Of a stretch of DNA of 64,000 nucleotides, positions 35,138 to 45,122 are shown one piece after another. This DNA is from Branchiostoma lanceolatum (Eukaryota; Chordata; Leptocardii; Amphioxiformes; Branchiostomatidae). The notes under the pieces are model-generated. The model worked only from the letters and a program-made list of their open reading frames with translations, did no database searches and was not told where the DNA came from. Position 1 is the first letter of the stretch, and every line of letters begins with the position of its first letter. The stretch covers positions 12,139,464 to 12,203,463 of the forward strand of contig NC_089729.1 in the NCBI RefSeq assembly GCF_035083965.1. Direction: 5' to 3'. The position numbers and the translations under genes were made by a program.

Positions 35138-37658
35138 ATGCCTCGCATGGGCCGCCAGGACAGCGAGTGTTCCACCGCCCCGCTGGATCCCTACATGTCC
35201 AAAACCGACTACAGAGAGCCGTCTCGTGCCTTTAGCAGTGTCTGTGTGTCCACCGTCTGTGTGGTGTTGCTGTTGTTGTCCCTCGTTGCCGCCGTTTGGT
35301 TAGTTTTTACGTGGCTGTCGTTCAGTCAGCAAATCGCAGAACTTAAACTTAAGTACGAAAAAGTCGAAGAACGGCGGGGATGGGAGACGAACAACGAGAA
35401 TGTTTCAGCTCTTGTAGACGAGGTAAGGTTTACCGCAATGTACTTGCTATTATTTCTAAGTTACCTGTGACCATAAGAAGACAAGTGTTTTGTTTGAAAT
35501 AACGTGACCTTAAACACAAAGTTCTTTTAAAATCATAGTTTGCCGTGATGATTTTGCGTTGTGAAAAAAATCAAGGCTGTTCAGTCATAGATGAAAAGAT
35601 ACTGCTTACACTTTAAACTTGTCAGATGAGTCTTAAATTTACGAAAATCTTTCTGGTATGAAGATGTGTGCATCATTAAATGCATTGTTTTGCGACGGAA
35701 AAGAGGATTTAATAGATTTCTTTTTTTTCTAAGCACGGAATGGCTTTAGGAATACATGCGGATTCATAACGACAGAATGGTTCGCTCCAAAGGTCACGTT
35801 GGCGGGGAATTTTCTTTGTCATCATTGACGCAGTACAGTTCGACGAAACATTATGCAAAATCATCTTGCAAATTAAATGCACAAAAACGAGAAGTTGACT
35901 CTACTGAATTAGCTTAGTTTATCACTTTTGTCTATCTAAGTATGTATGTATGTATGTTTAAACTATGTACTGTAAATATTGTACTGTTATGTCACATACA
36001 TATCAGTCATTTTAGACGACCTGCACCTAGTCCTTCGGCGCACGAATGTACAATAAAGGTATTCCATTAGCGCAGGAAAGTTTTGCGTCGTTCACATTGA
36101 TCTGAAACTTTTACAATTACTCTACACGAAATAATTTTACGATGAAATAAAATCACATTAGCACATTTTGAAAAAAAGACATTTGAAAGTAATCTATATC
36201 TTTCACCGAAACAGACGAAGCAACTAATTCTTTAACTTGTCATTCCCTAGGCGCTACAGAAGTATCTTGCCGAGCGGGACCATGTTGAAGTCGGGCCGCC
36301 CTTACCGAGCGGCTGGGTCAGCGGGCCTGACAGACCCATGGCTCATCTCACAGGCAACCCGGAACCCAACCACTATCCTAAACGTGCGTTTCGCTAGAAA
36401 TGAAGACGATTTGAGCAAAGTATCACTGATGATGGTAGGGCATGAAAGAATCCAATAGATATACGACATACAAATAAATCACACAAATGTGCAAGTTTTA
36501 TACATGTCAGAAAGTAGTTGGTTCCAAAGAAAGACAGAATTTCTTTGATCATCTTTTTTAAAGCATGCAAACATCAGAGTTAGACATGCAAAGTTTGTGT
36601 TTGACAAGTCGCTCGATATAAACAACCAATCACTGCCATCGTGCCTGTGACTCAAAGGTATAGAAATAGATATATCTATCTTTATATAGATATCCAACTA
36701 CTCTCTGTTTTACTTGTCTTACAGGAGAAGAGAACGAGGTTATCAAGATCAGGACATGGGAGACCGAGCACGGTCTGGCCACTCTAGCTAACGGTATGGA
36801 GTACAACCGTGGGAACATAATCATCCCTGCAGACGGACTGTACTACATCTACTCACAGTTATCATACAGGTAACGGTGGTTAGACTAGCGGACATGAGAT
36901 CGGGAGGTCAGGGGTTCGATTCCTGGCGTTCCTAGTTAGACGTTGTGTCCTTGAGAAAATCACTTTACACCGCTTTCCTCGAAAACTGTGTGCATGTCTG
37001 ACTTCGGTTGTGGAAGTAACGGGTGGTAGAGGAGCGGATATGAGATCGAGGTCACGGGTTTAACTCCTGGCGTTCCAAGCTAGATGTTGTGTCCTTGGGA
37101 AAGGCACTTTATTTGAGTAAAAACGTTCCTTAAGCTTGTCTACTTGACACGACTTTCCTCGTAAAAATAGGTAAGTCAGACTTCGGTTGGGGAGGTAAAC
37201 GGCAATGTAGGAGATTGATGGACTCCGCCTTCCGATGCCGTGCCGTAGACACAGTATATACAAACCCACTGCCCCTGCATCCCCCAATAGGCCAAGGGAA
37301 TACATTTGCCTTTACCTGACTTTTCTTCATTTCTGCTTAGCCTCGTTATTAATCTTAAACATTTTCGTCCTACAGGTTCAGAAACGACTTACCTGAAGAT
37401 GTCAATAAGGAGGAAAGAATCTTCCAGATCATCCACTACACCTACAAGAGAAACTCTTACCCAGAGCCCAAACAGATCATGAAAACGGCCAAGAGCACGT
37501 GCTGGTCCAAGCGGGTTGAGTTCGGGCTGTACACGTCGTTTCAGGGCGGCGTGTTTCAGCTAGAGAAGGGCGACAGAATCTGGGTCTCCGTGTCGAACGC
37601 TCCTCTGATCTGCTTTGACGAAACGTCCAGCTTCTTTGGGGCATTCATGTTGTATTGA
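35138..37658 (+). CDS. TRAIL/TNFSF10-like TNF ligand, copy A
   Basis: Four exons (35138-35422, 36251-36383, 36725-36869, 37376-37658) join in phases 0, 1 and 2 to give 281 aa. The product is a type II membrane protein: cytoplasmic residues 1-33, one transmembrane helix at about 34-60, a charged stalk, and a TNF homology domain from AHLTGNP (126) to the C-terminus. Strand signatures include LYYIYSQLSY (178-187), KSTCWSK (227-233), FGLYTSFQGGVF and SSFFGAFM. 'SYPEP...MK...S.CWSK.' and the ending closely follow human TRAIL. Cys230 sits in the same context as the zinc-binding cysteine of the TRAIL trimer, and the length equals human TRAIL. The family binds death-domain or decoy TNF receptors as trimers. 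The gene lies directly upstream of a tandem paralogue. Intron 3 is packed with SINE sequence. The assignment to the TRAIL-like branch is by recalled motif similarity; orthology to one vertebrate ligand is not claimed. Confidence 0.88.
36873..37320 (+). mobile_element. tRNA-derived SINE sequences in intron 3 of TNF ligand copy A
   Basis: Two tRNA-like heads occur about 150 bp apart, each with an A-box-like start (ggtggttaga / ggtggtagag) and a B box (ggttcgattcc / ggtttaactcc). Both are followed by the word 'gttgtgtccttg' and a SINE body (gactttcctcgtaaaa, cttcggttggggaggtaaa). Matching bodies occur at 48.1 and 59.1 kb. Confidence 0.75.
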
Positions 37659-38686
37659 TGTACCAAAAATTGTAGTTAGTAATATGTATTGTTATCAGCT
37701 ACTCTGTTATATATAAAATATGTATGAAATTTATAAAGGAACATAATTACGGATGGCTTAACATGCCAAGGGCATGAATTATGAAAAATACGTTGACAGA
37801 TTCATCACTTTTTAAGGAAAACTCTCCTTTTATACTTTGTCTAGCAAAAAAAGTTCAAACTGCCTCAACGGCCAACCAATGGGACGACGCTGTAGAATTA
37901 AAGTGTCTTGTCATGTACCTATTGTAGCTCCTGTAAGCGTTCTGACGAAATAAGTTCACTACGTCATTTGCTGTAATGCCACAAACATTTTTTTTGCATA
38001 TCTGTTCACATTTTGCAGCTCATACCAATGATCCTTTCTCATACGGATTTAACTATGTAACGAATTATCTAAACTACATAGAATTACAAGGCGTACGAAA
38101 GTTTGTTACTGGTATTCATTTTTAATGTAATGTTCATTTATAAGAACAAAAATAAACTTTCTTTTAATTCAAACAACTTTTTATTCGTATGTATATCTGA
38201 ACTATGTTGCTCTAGGTGAATGTACCTGATATGAAGAAATTCAGTCATTCATTCATTCGTTCATTCTTTCAAAAGTCATTGAACAGTAATATAAAGCTTG
38301 CCGAATATTTGTTGGTTTTGTGTTCCAGACCATGAAAAAAAGCCCTCTACCAGCACACTGCGTCACAAATCAAACTAAACATGTTCCTACAAGTATAGGT
38401 GTGATTGATTTGTATACGCATTGTCCTATTTTCATACCATAGCAGTCACACTGTAAGTTACGTTTGCTGACAGTGTTATTGTTATTGCCCTCTGCAACCA
38501 AAACACGTCACTAACGTGATTGGTAGGTTAAAGTTTGTTTATAGGTGAACCTTGCAACCAGTGTATATTTGCTCAACACCCCACTAAGTTAAACATTGCA
38601 TCAGATTGTACCGAACGTAGGCGCAGGTAGAACTCGCTCTCGACAGGCCCATATTTTCCCCACCGAAAACGGACAGCAAGGCAAGA
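37659..38686. other. Spacer between the two TNF ligand genes
   Basis: The spacer contains the 3' UTR of copy A, an AATAAA near 38151 and the upstream region of copy B. No coding exon was recognised. Confidence 0.5.
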
Positions 38687-41059
38687 ATGGCAGCACGCAG
38701 TTCAAAGCGTCAAGACAGCGAGTGTTCCACCGCTCCTCTCGATGAGGAGTTCCTCGAGCCGAAGGCCTGTAACGGCCACTGCACGCTCGTGGTGTTGTGC
38801 TCCGTCCTGACGGTTTTCTGCGCGGGCCTGTTTGCCGGACTGGCCGTGATGTGGGTGTACTTCGGCCAGCAGCTTGACCAGCTGAGGAGCGCCTACGAGA
38901 AGCTGGACCTCCCAGGACACGGCGGTGACCGCTGGAACATCACTGCTACCGTGGATGAGGTACGGAGGTTTGCAAAAGTTGTTTTTAAGAGCCGGTATCA
39001 TTGTAGAAACTACTAGTCAAAGTCCGACGTGTCAGCGGTCTGTTTTGTTTACAAGGTGAGCATTATACAATGTAATAGAGCAGCGTGGAATTTACAGCCG
39101 TTTTCGTCTTGTTGCAAAAGAAACTCACCAAACCTTTGAATTGCCGAAATTTCAATGCCTCAACTCTTTACGAAAACAAGTTGAAAACTGTTTCACTTTC
39201 ACAAAGGTGAGAATTTTCTTACGTGTCTTTACTGTTTCCCTGTTACAATCTGAGACAAAGTCATTCCCAACTTTTTAAAAGGACATGATCATGATATACT
39301 CATTCATACACTTAATCAAAAAGAAAAATGTGAGTCATTCCTAGATCCTATAAACGAATTGATTTCATATTTCATACCTGTAGATAAACAATAGATATTG
39401 CCCACTAATGGCGTATGGTGGTACAAGGGTCGACAAGTTGTTTTTCAGTGAGAGTAAAGTCCGCTTACATAAGCCTTCTGCTGAGATTGTTGCATCAAAA
39501 ATAGCACGATCTCCATTCACGGCAATTTGTTGGGTAGTTTGATCAAAGTAAAAGGGGTTGCGTGATTCTTTCTACCATCGATTTAGTTTTGAGTAACATA
39601 ATTTGACATTGGAAGCGCACTTTAACCTTCTCCCTGCTGCCTAACTCTGTAACCAGTATGGAATTGGGTGTCAAACGGGTACTGCAGTGTGCTAAAGGTT
39701 AAAGAAGCGCCATTCTCTCGTATCTTTCAATCTTCAGTACGACTAATAACCAGTCTTTTCAATTTCTTTTCTGAACTGTGAAAAGAATAGTGCGAAATCA
39801 AGATGTACCAGGTGTTGGAACGAAATAAATAATGAACGAAGATGTTTAACTGACTTAAAAAGGTGAATGTTTTCTTTAAGCGCACTAAGTGTTGAATGGC
39901 AATGATCAGAAAGAGACCTGAAAGAAATGTGGCCATCACATAGCTTTGACTATCATGCTTGGCATAATCATTAATTAAGGATTAACCAAAAAATTCCATT
40001 TTTCCGATCCACCAGGCTGTGAGACTGCTCCTGGAGGAGGACGACCAGAAAGCGTCCCCGGACCGAGCGCAGGTCGGCCCACTCATCCCGGCCGGCTGGT
40101 CCCCTGGCTCCAGGAAACCCATGGCGCACCTTACGGGAAACCCGCGACACAACTTAAGGAGTGAGTCACAGTTACGATGTTCAACTGGAAGACTTTTTTC
40201 CTGAACGATTTATTTGTTTGTATTGCATACCCGGTAAACCGCCCCTTGGCGTTACACACCAGGTTCGTACTGAAGAGTACAAGCTGCATACTAGTACCTG
40301 GACAGATTATTGCAGCATATTGTTGATCAAATGAAATAGACCGGACCATTTAACGTTTTCATAAACAAGGCAAATAGTAGGTTACGTAGGTCGAGTATCC
40401 TAACCAGCATCAAAATGTAAAGGAATTAGATCTCTGCATCTTTTAAAGAGATTTTCATCAAGTATTACAATCTGTAAATGTTACCATATGTGTCTGCTTT
40501 TCTTTTGCCTGAAACACTAACACTTTCTTGGACCATTCACATTCAACTGGCAGCTAAATTGATGTAACATCAACAAATCTTTCAAATACCACATGTTTTT
40601 TATATGAAAGTAAACTTCTCTTTTTCTAAAACAGAACACCACGGAGAAGTGAAACTGCGGTCCTGGGAGAGTGAACAAGGCCTGGCGACCCTGGCGAACG
40701 GGATGAAGTACAGAGGGGGAAACCTCGTTATTCCAACAGATGGACTCTACTACATCTACTCACAACTGTCATATAGGTTCCTCAACGAAAATCCAGAAGA
40801 AAATACCGACAAAGAAGCTAACACCTTTCAGCTCATACATTACACGTATAAACAGTCTTCTTATCCGGAACCTCAGCTTATCATGAAAAGCTCCCGAAGC
40901 ACGTGCTGGTCAAAGAGAACAGAGTTTGGACTCTACACGTCTTTTCAGGGCGGGGTGTTCAGGCTAGAGAAAGGGGACAAGGTTTCGGTTTCGGTCTCAA
41001 ACGCGCAGATGATCTCCTTTGATGAGTCCTCTACCTTCTTCGGTGCTTTTATGATTTGA
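38687..41059 (+). CDS. TRAIL/TNFSF10-like TNF ligand, copy B
   Basis: Three exons (38687-38959, 40016-40160, 40635-41059; phases 0 and 1) give 280 aa. The layout is a type II membrane protein with its cytoplasmic tail at 1-31, a transmembrane helix at about 32-58, a stalk, and a TNF homology domain from AHLTGNP (128) onward. LYYIYSQLSY, SSYPEP, STCWSK with Cys230 in the zinc-ligand context, YTSFQGGVF and STFFGAFMI are all present. An N-glycosylation site (NIT) lies in the stalk. Compared with copy A the two THD exons are fused, so intron 3 is absent. The cytoplasmic box RQDSECSTAPLD is identical to that in copy A although the rest of exon 1 has diverged. Same orientation and shared intron phases show a tandem duplication. 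Confidence 0.88.
40232..40290 (-). mobile_element. SINE tail fragment
   Basis: The word 'ccggtaaaccgccccttggc' and the following 'gttacacaccag' match, inverted, the SINE end seen at 48.40-48.44 kb and the fragments at 29.9 and 62.28 kb. It lies in an intron of TNF ligand copy B. Confidence 0.55.
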
Positions 41060-42085
41060 ACTGAAATATAAAGTTGACAAGCAAATCGAAATGGCGAAAT
41101 GATTTATACCTGTTACAAAAGTTACTTTCTTCAAACAAATATGAATATTCCTTATCATGACTTCATCTTAGTTGTTGGAAGTTATTTTGTAGATCTAAAT
41201 TTCATATTGTTAAAAGTTACAGTTTATAATTAGTTTCCTGATGTACACATCTCTTAGCTTGTTGGTAGAAATGACACGACTTGGATAAGTCTACATTCCA
41301 TCTTGCTGAAAGCTACCGTTTAGAATCCATGTCATGATGTAAATATCTCTTGTTGTTGCCAAATAAGCAAGTGTAACAGATTCACTGCCAGCATTTAGAT
41401 TGACAATGTACTGTGTAAATAGAACATTAAACCTTATAAAACAGTATATTCTAAAGATACTATAGTACAGATATACACATGGTGTATATACATATATTAG
41501 TAATGATAAAAAGGTAAAGAGGTCGAATCCTAGACTGAGGACGAAGCGGGACACTTTTTCGTTAGCTATCAGTGCAATGCGGCTTCGCTACGGCTCGTGT
41601 GTTTAGCCAAGCACACCGGGTCACCCCTACTTTTCTTGATAAGTGTGTTGGGTTCTTTTACGTGCAAAGGTTTGACGCTTGAGGCTTCCGCCTGAAGCTC
41701 CCTCATTCTATACAAATGGGCATAACATCTCCCTTGCCCTCAATGGATCAATATTTTTAGATAATTACCTATATAATAATCTAAATCTATCGCGGTTTCA
41801 ATCAAAATTTGTCAACTTTATTGCAAAGCAATAAGAAGGATTAACGATTATGCAACGAGACTTATGGAAGCATCTGCTTTGGACATTAAAGTAAGCGTTG
41901 TATGTGTTACATGCATTTATTTTGTTTTAGTTCATTCACTATTATATAGCAACATCATGGTGTACCGTATTGTCACCGGTAGCGGTTCTTTGTAAAGTTA
42001 GTCATGTTTGTAAATTGCTTTCTCCTGATCGCCAAATGACAAGACAATGTCCGAATGTGCCATATGGTATCCTTACACACTTTTC
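41060..42085. other. Intergenic region with a repeat-like GC-richer segment
   Basis: After the 3' UTR of TNF ligand copy B, the segment about 41566-41720 (containing 'gggttcttttacgtgcaaag' and 'gcttccgcctgaagctccct') has the look of an interspersed SINE or LINE 3' body. No gene was recognised. Confidence 0.4.
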
Positions 42086-42870
42086 TTAATTCTGAATGGC
42101 TGTGCCAAGTAGCTTATTGATTCCCCCTGACTCATAACGAAACTGACGGTAAGATGATTCCATGTTTTCAAGTACGCCAGCAATGCCCGGATGTGACGTG
42201 TTGTCACCATGTACTGTTCTTTGCATCGCCAGTGACCGTTGATAATAGTTCATAGCCTTTCTGTGATAGCCGAGTTTACTCAAGCAAAACCCAAGATGGC
42301 TAAGTGACGCAGCAATGTCCGGACGTATACCGCGCTATCGCCGTAGATAGTTTTCATTATATCAAGCCTGATCGATATCCCCGAGTATTTTCCATTAATA
42401 ATCCCAAGAAGTGAAGCAATTCTGCAATGTCCGGATGTGCCGTATCAGCTCCATGGATAGTTTTCTTCATCTTCAGAGACTGTTCGAGGTAGCTAATTGC
42501 TTCTTTTTCATTGCCAAACTGACTCAAGCAGACTTCCAAATTTCGAAGTGAACTCGCAATGTCCAGATGTGCCGTGTTGTCTTTCCGTGATAGCTTTCCA
42601 CATCGTTATTGAGTTCTCGTAATAGCTGACTGCTTTCTTCTTGTCACCGAATCTATTCCAAGATAGTCCAAGTGCCGAGTGCGGCAGCAATATCTGGATG
42701 TGGATCATCCCCGCGGATATTTTTTAACATCTTTAATGACTGCTCGTGGTAGCTTATTGCTTGCATCTGGTCACCAAGTGCGCCCCAACATGTTCCCATT
42801 GTGTCTAGTGCCCCCGGCAATGTGCGAATGTACTGCGTTGTCTCCCAAAATAGTTAGAGACAACACAGAT
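42086..42870 (-). pseudogene. Degenerate TPR-repeat (kinesin-light-chain/nephrocystin-like) fragment
   Basis: Reading on the minus strand from about 42870 to 42086, four or more units of about 42-44 aa recur, with the signature 'GD..KAISYYEQSL.M...IHG', then 'HPDIA..L..LG' (for example EAISYLEQSLKMKKTIHG, AMNYYQRSLAMQRTVHG and HPDIAELLHFLGLL). The units fall in different frames and are separated by stops and frameshifts, so no intact protein is possible. Such repeats occur in kinesin light chains, nephrocystin-3 and many lancelet NB-ARC/TPR proteins; the parent cannot be told. A very recent broken copy or an undetected spliced gene are the alternatives. Confidence 0.65.
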
Positions 42871-43887
42871 TCGCAACATGTTGGACCCTTTAATTACACT
42901 GCTGGGCACCTTATAAACTAACGTGGAAATGAAAACATGTAAAAAAGTTAAACCGGGCTTCTACTATAAAACAGGTGTGGCCATCCCAGCGCGGTTTCGT
43001 CTAACGTAACGTTACCATTTAACGTCCGATATTCAAAACGTTATTCATCTTAAAACCGCGCGGACAGAGCCAAATGTTAAACCAATGGGCAGAAATATCA
43101 GCTCTTTTAGCAAGAAAATGCATGGTCTGTAAGTTTTTCTCCGCCTGTTTAACGCCGTGTGAGCATGTATTTATACTGGAGTTTATGATGCAGAATTGTG
43201 CTAGGGTAACCCATTATCGTCCACCTCGGTATTTTCCCTTCTAGCGCTATGCTTGAAGAACATAGACCATAAAAAAATGCACAGTAACTGTCGAAAGTAG
43301 TCTACAGACAAATGACAGTAAAGTCACTATGTTTGTTCATCCGCTTGCCTGACGCGGTGGAAGAATGCAATGTTTGTGTTCTGAATTTCCCCGACATCAG
43401 CAGCACGTGGCGTTCACGTGATAAACGTATGGCCATTATGTCATGCCGTACAAAAATGTATCATCTGAGCGGGGGTCGCTAGGTTGTATCAAACCTTCCT
43501 AAAATTGGCAAGAGTTTCAAACCTCGAATCACCATGGATAGTCTGAATATCAAAGAAAGGTTTAACGTCAGCTACGTTTAAAAGATACTAGATATCGTGT
43601 AAGTTAGAAAAACATTATGAAGTATGCGGTGTCGAATTTCATATGAAATACGTCATGCATAACGCTTCCGTGCAACTTGTTGTTACCGGTTCAGGAGTTT
43701 ATTCTGTTATGTCGCTGGACGTAAACATTTTCATTGTTTTTTTATAAAAGAGAGAGATGGCTAAGGATCATACTTATGACTTTCTTTGTTGCTCATGAGA
43801 ACAGGCTTCGGTATAATACAACTCGACATGTGGACATGACCCAAAGTGAACGTAAACTGCTCCCGCACGTAATTAGGTTATGTTACG

Positions 43888-43995
43888 TTAGCCTGGGTGC
43901 CATCCTATTCATACCGGGGCTCCTACATTCGCTATCCTATTTTTTCAGGGTAGCGAATGTAGGAGCCCCGGTAGAAATAGGATGGCACCCAAGTT
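43888..43995. mobile_element. Short foldback (MITE-like) element, family 'GCCTGGGTGCCATCCTATT'
   Basis: Left arm 'gcctgggtgccatcctattc' and right arm 'aataggatggcaccca' are inverted copies, with a second inner palindrome (ggggctcctacattcgctat against atagcgaatg/ggtagcgaatgtaggagccc). A shorter member with the same arms lies at 60211-60275. Confidence 0.8.
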
Positions 43996-44424
43996 AGGTT
44001 TCGTCCCCTTTACCTTGTGCTTACTTCCGGGTACACCACGGTCTGGCGCAATATCTTCCGTCAGTCTTTGCTCGAAAGCACCTCTAAAAGTCATTGAAGG
44101 GGCGACCGAGATAGGGTATCAGGTCTGGATAATTTTGTGTAGCACTGGGGATCTTAAACTCTCTGCTGTCGCTGGCATATTTGGCTTGGTGTATGGGTTC
44201 TTGCTGTACGGCCCCTGGGTTATGTGGGGCCAAGTGAAGCAGCTGCAAAACGATTAATCTCCGCACGAGGGCGCTACAAGTGCATTGTTAATGCATTGTA
44301 TGCGTCATACTTCTTTGTCATGGTAACAGTAACAATGTCGTGGTCAGTGTTTGATAAGTCAAAGTCGGACATTAGGTCCAGAACTTCATGTATGTATTTA
44401 TTTACTTATTTATTTTGATTGATT

Positions 44425-44575
44425 ATCTATGATTGTGCTGATATAATTTATGTAAAGTTTATTTTGTACTCCGTGACTCCTCCCCCTCCACTTTGACCTT
44501 GTTGAAAAGCGGCCTGTGTGACCGAACAAGCGAAAGGAAATAAAGGCTTTGATTGATTGATTGAGGGAAAGCTCT
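44425..44575 (+). mobile_element. 3' end of a non-LTR retrotransposon (probable)
   Basis: The segment ends in a (GATT)n tail, 'gattgattgattgagg', directly after 'gaaaggaaataaaggctttg'. This is a common 3' architecture of CR1/L2-like LINEs. No coding part is visible. Confidence 0.5.
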
Positions 44576-45122
44576 GCAACTGTTTAGAATGTTATTGGTT
44601 TAGACCGACAGTAGTGCATGAATTATCCTGTCTGAAACGGAGATGATACTTTGTCACAACGCATGTTTTATTTCAACCCAACACTGTTTGTACATTCAAT
44701 TACAATCACAGCAGTTAGGGTGTAACACAGAGAATAACTACATAGATAATTAATACAGGCATCTTCTCACTAGCATGTCGTTTAGAACACAACAGGAATA
44801 TATTTACATGGAACTTTGAATAAAAGAGACAACCAACTGTTGTGAATATGTCGACACTGTAGCAAGTACTGTGTTATTTTTTGACTTGGCTGTCTTGAAA
44901 CTTTTTACATCTTCATCAAGTCAGATCGGACCGTCCAAGTGTCTTCGTCTTCCGTGATGTTTTCTGGTGTAATCACTCATATTTACATATATCATATATT
45001 AGATTTTTGACAAGCTATGTCATTCCTATATTATCTTGGTACAAACTTTAAGGTAATGAGTTGTATTGTTCTGGGTTAATTTTCATCTGGTCACTTCGTC
45101 AACCTTTCTTTTTCACGATCTG

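Larger units (their letters stand above)
42930..45122. other. Intergenic region with a foldback element and a LINE tail
   Basis: No gene was recognised. It contains the foldback at 43888-43995, the LINE-like tail at 44425-44575 and, near 44665, the complement of AATAAA, which could end the minus-strand LU-domain gene. Confidence 0.45.

Noticed and set aside
36873..37110. Possible functional tRNA genes
   Set aside because: The B boxes are good, but no complete cloverleaf forms and SINE body sequence follows, so these are SINE heads.
43982..44257. 91-codon plus-strand open frame with hydrophobic stretch
   Set aside because: It begins inside the foldback element and has no supporting splice sites or relatives that I recognise.
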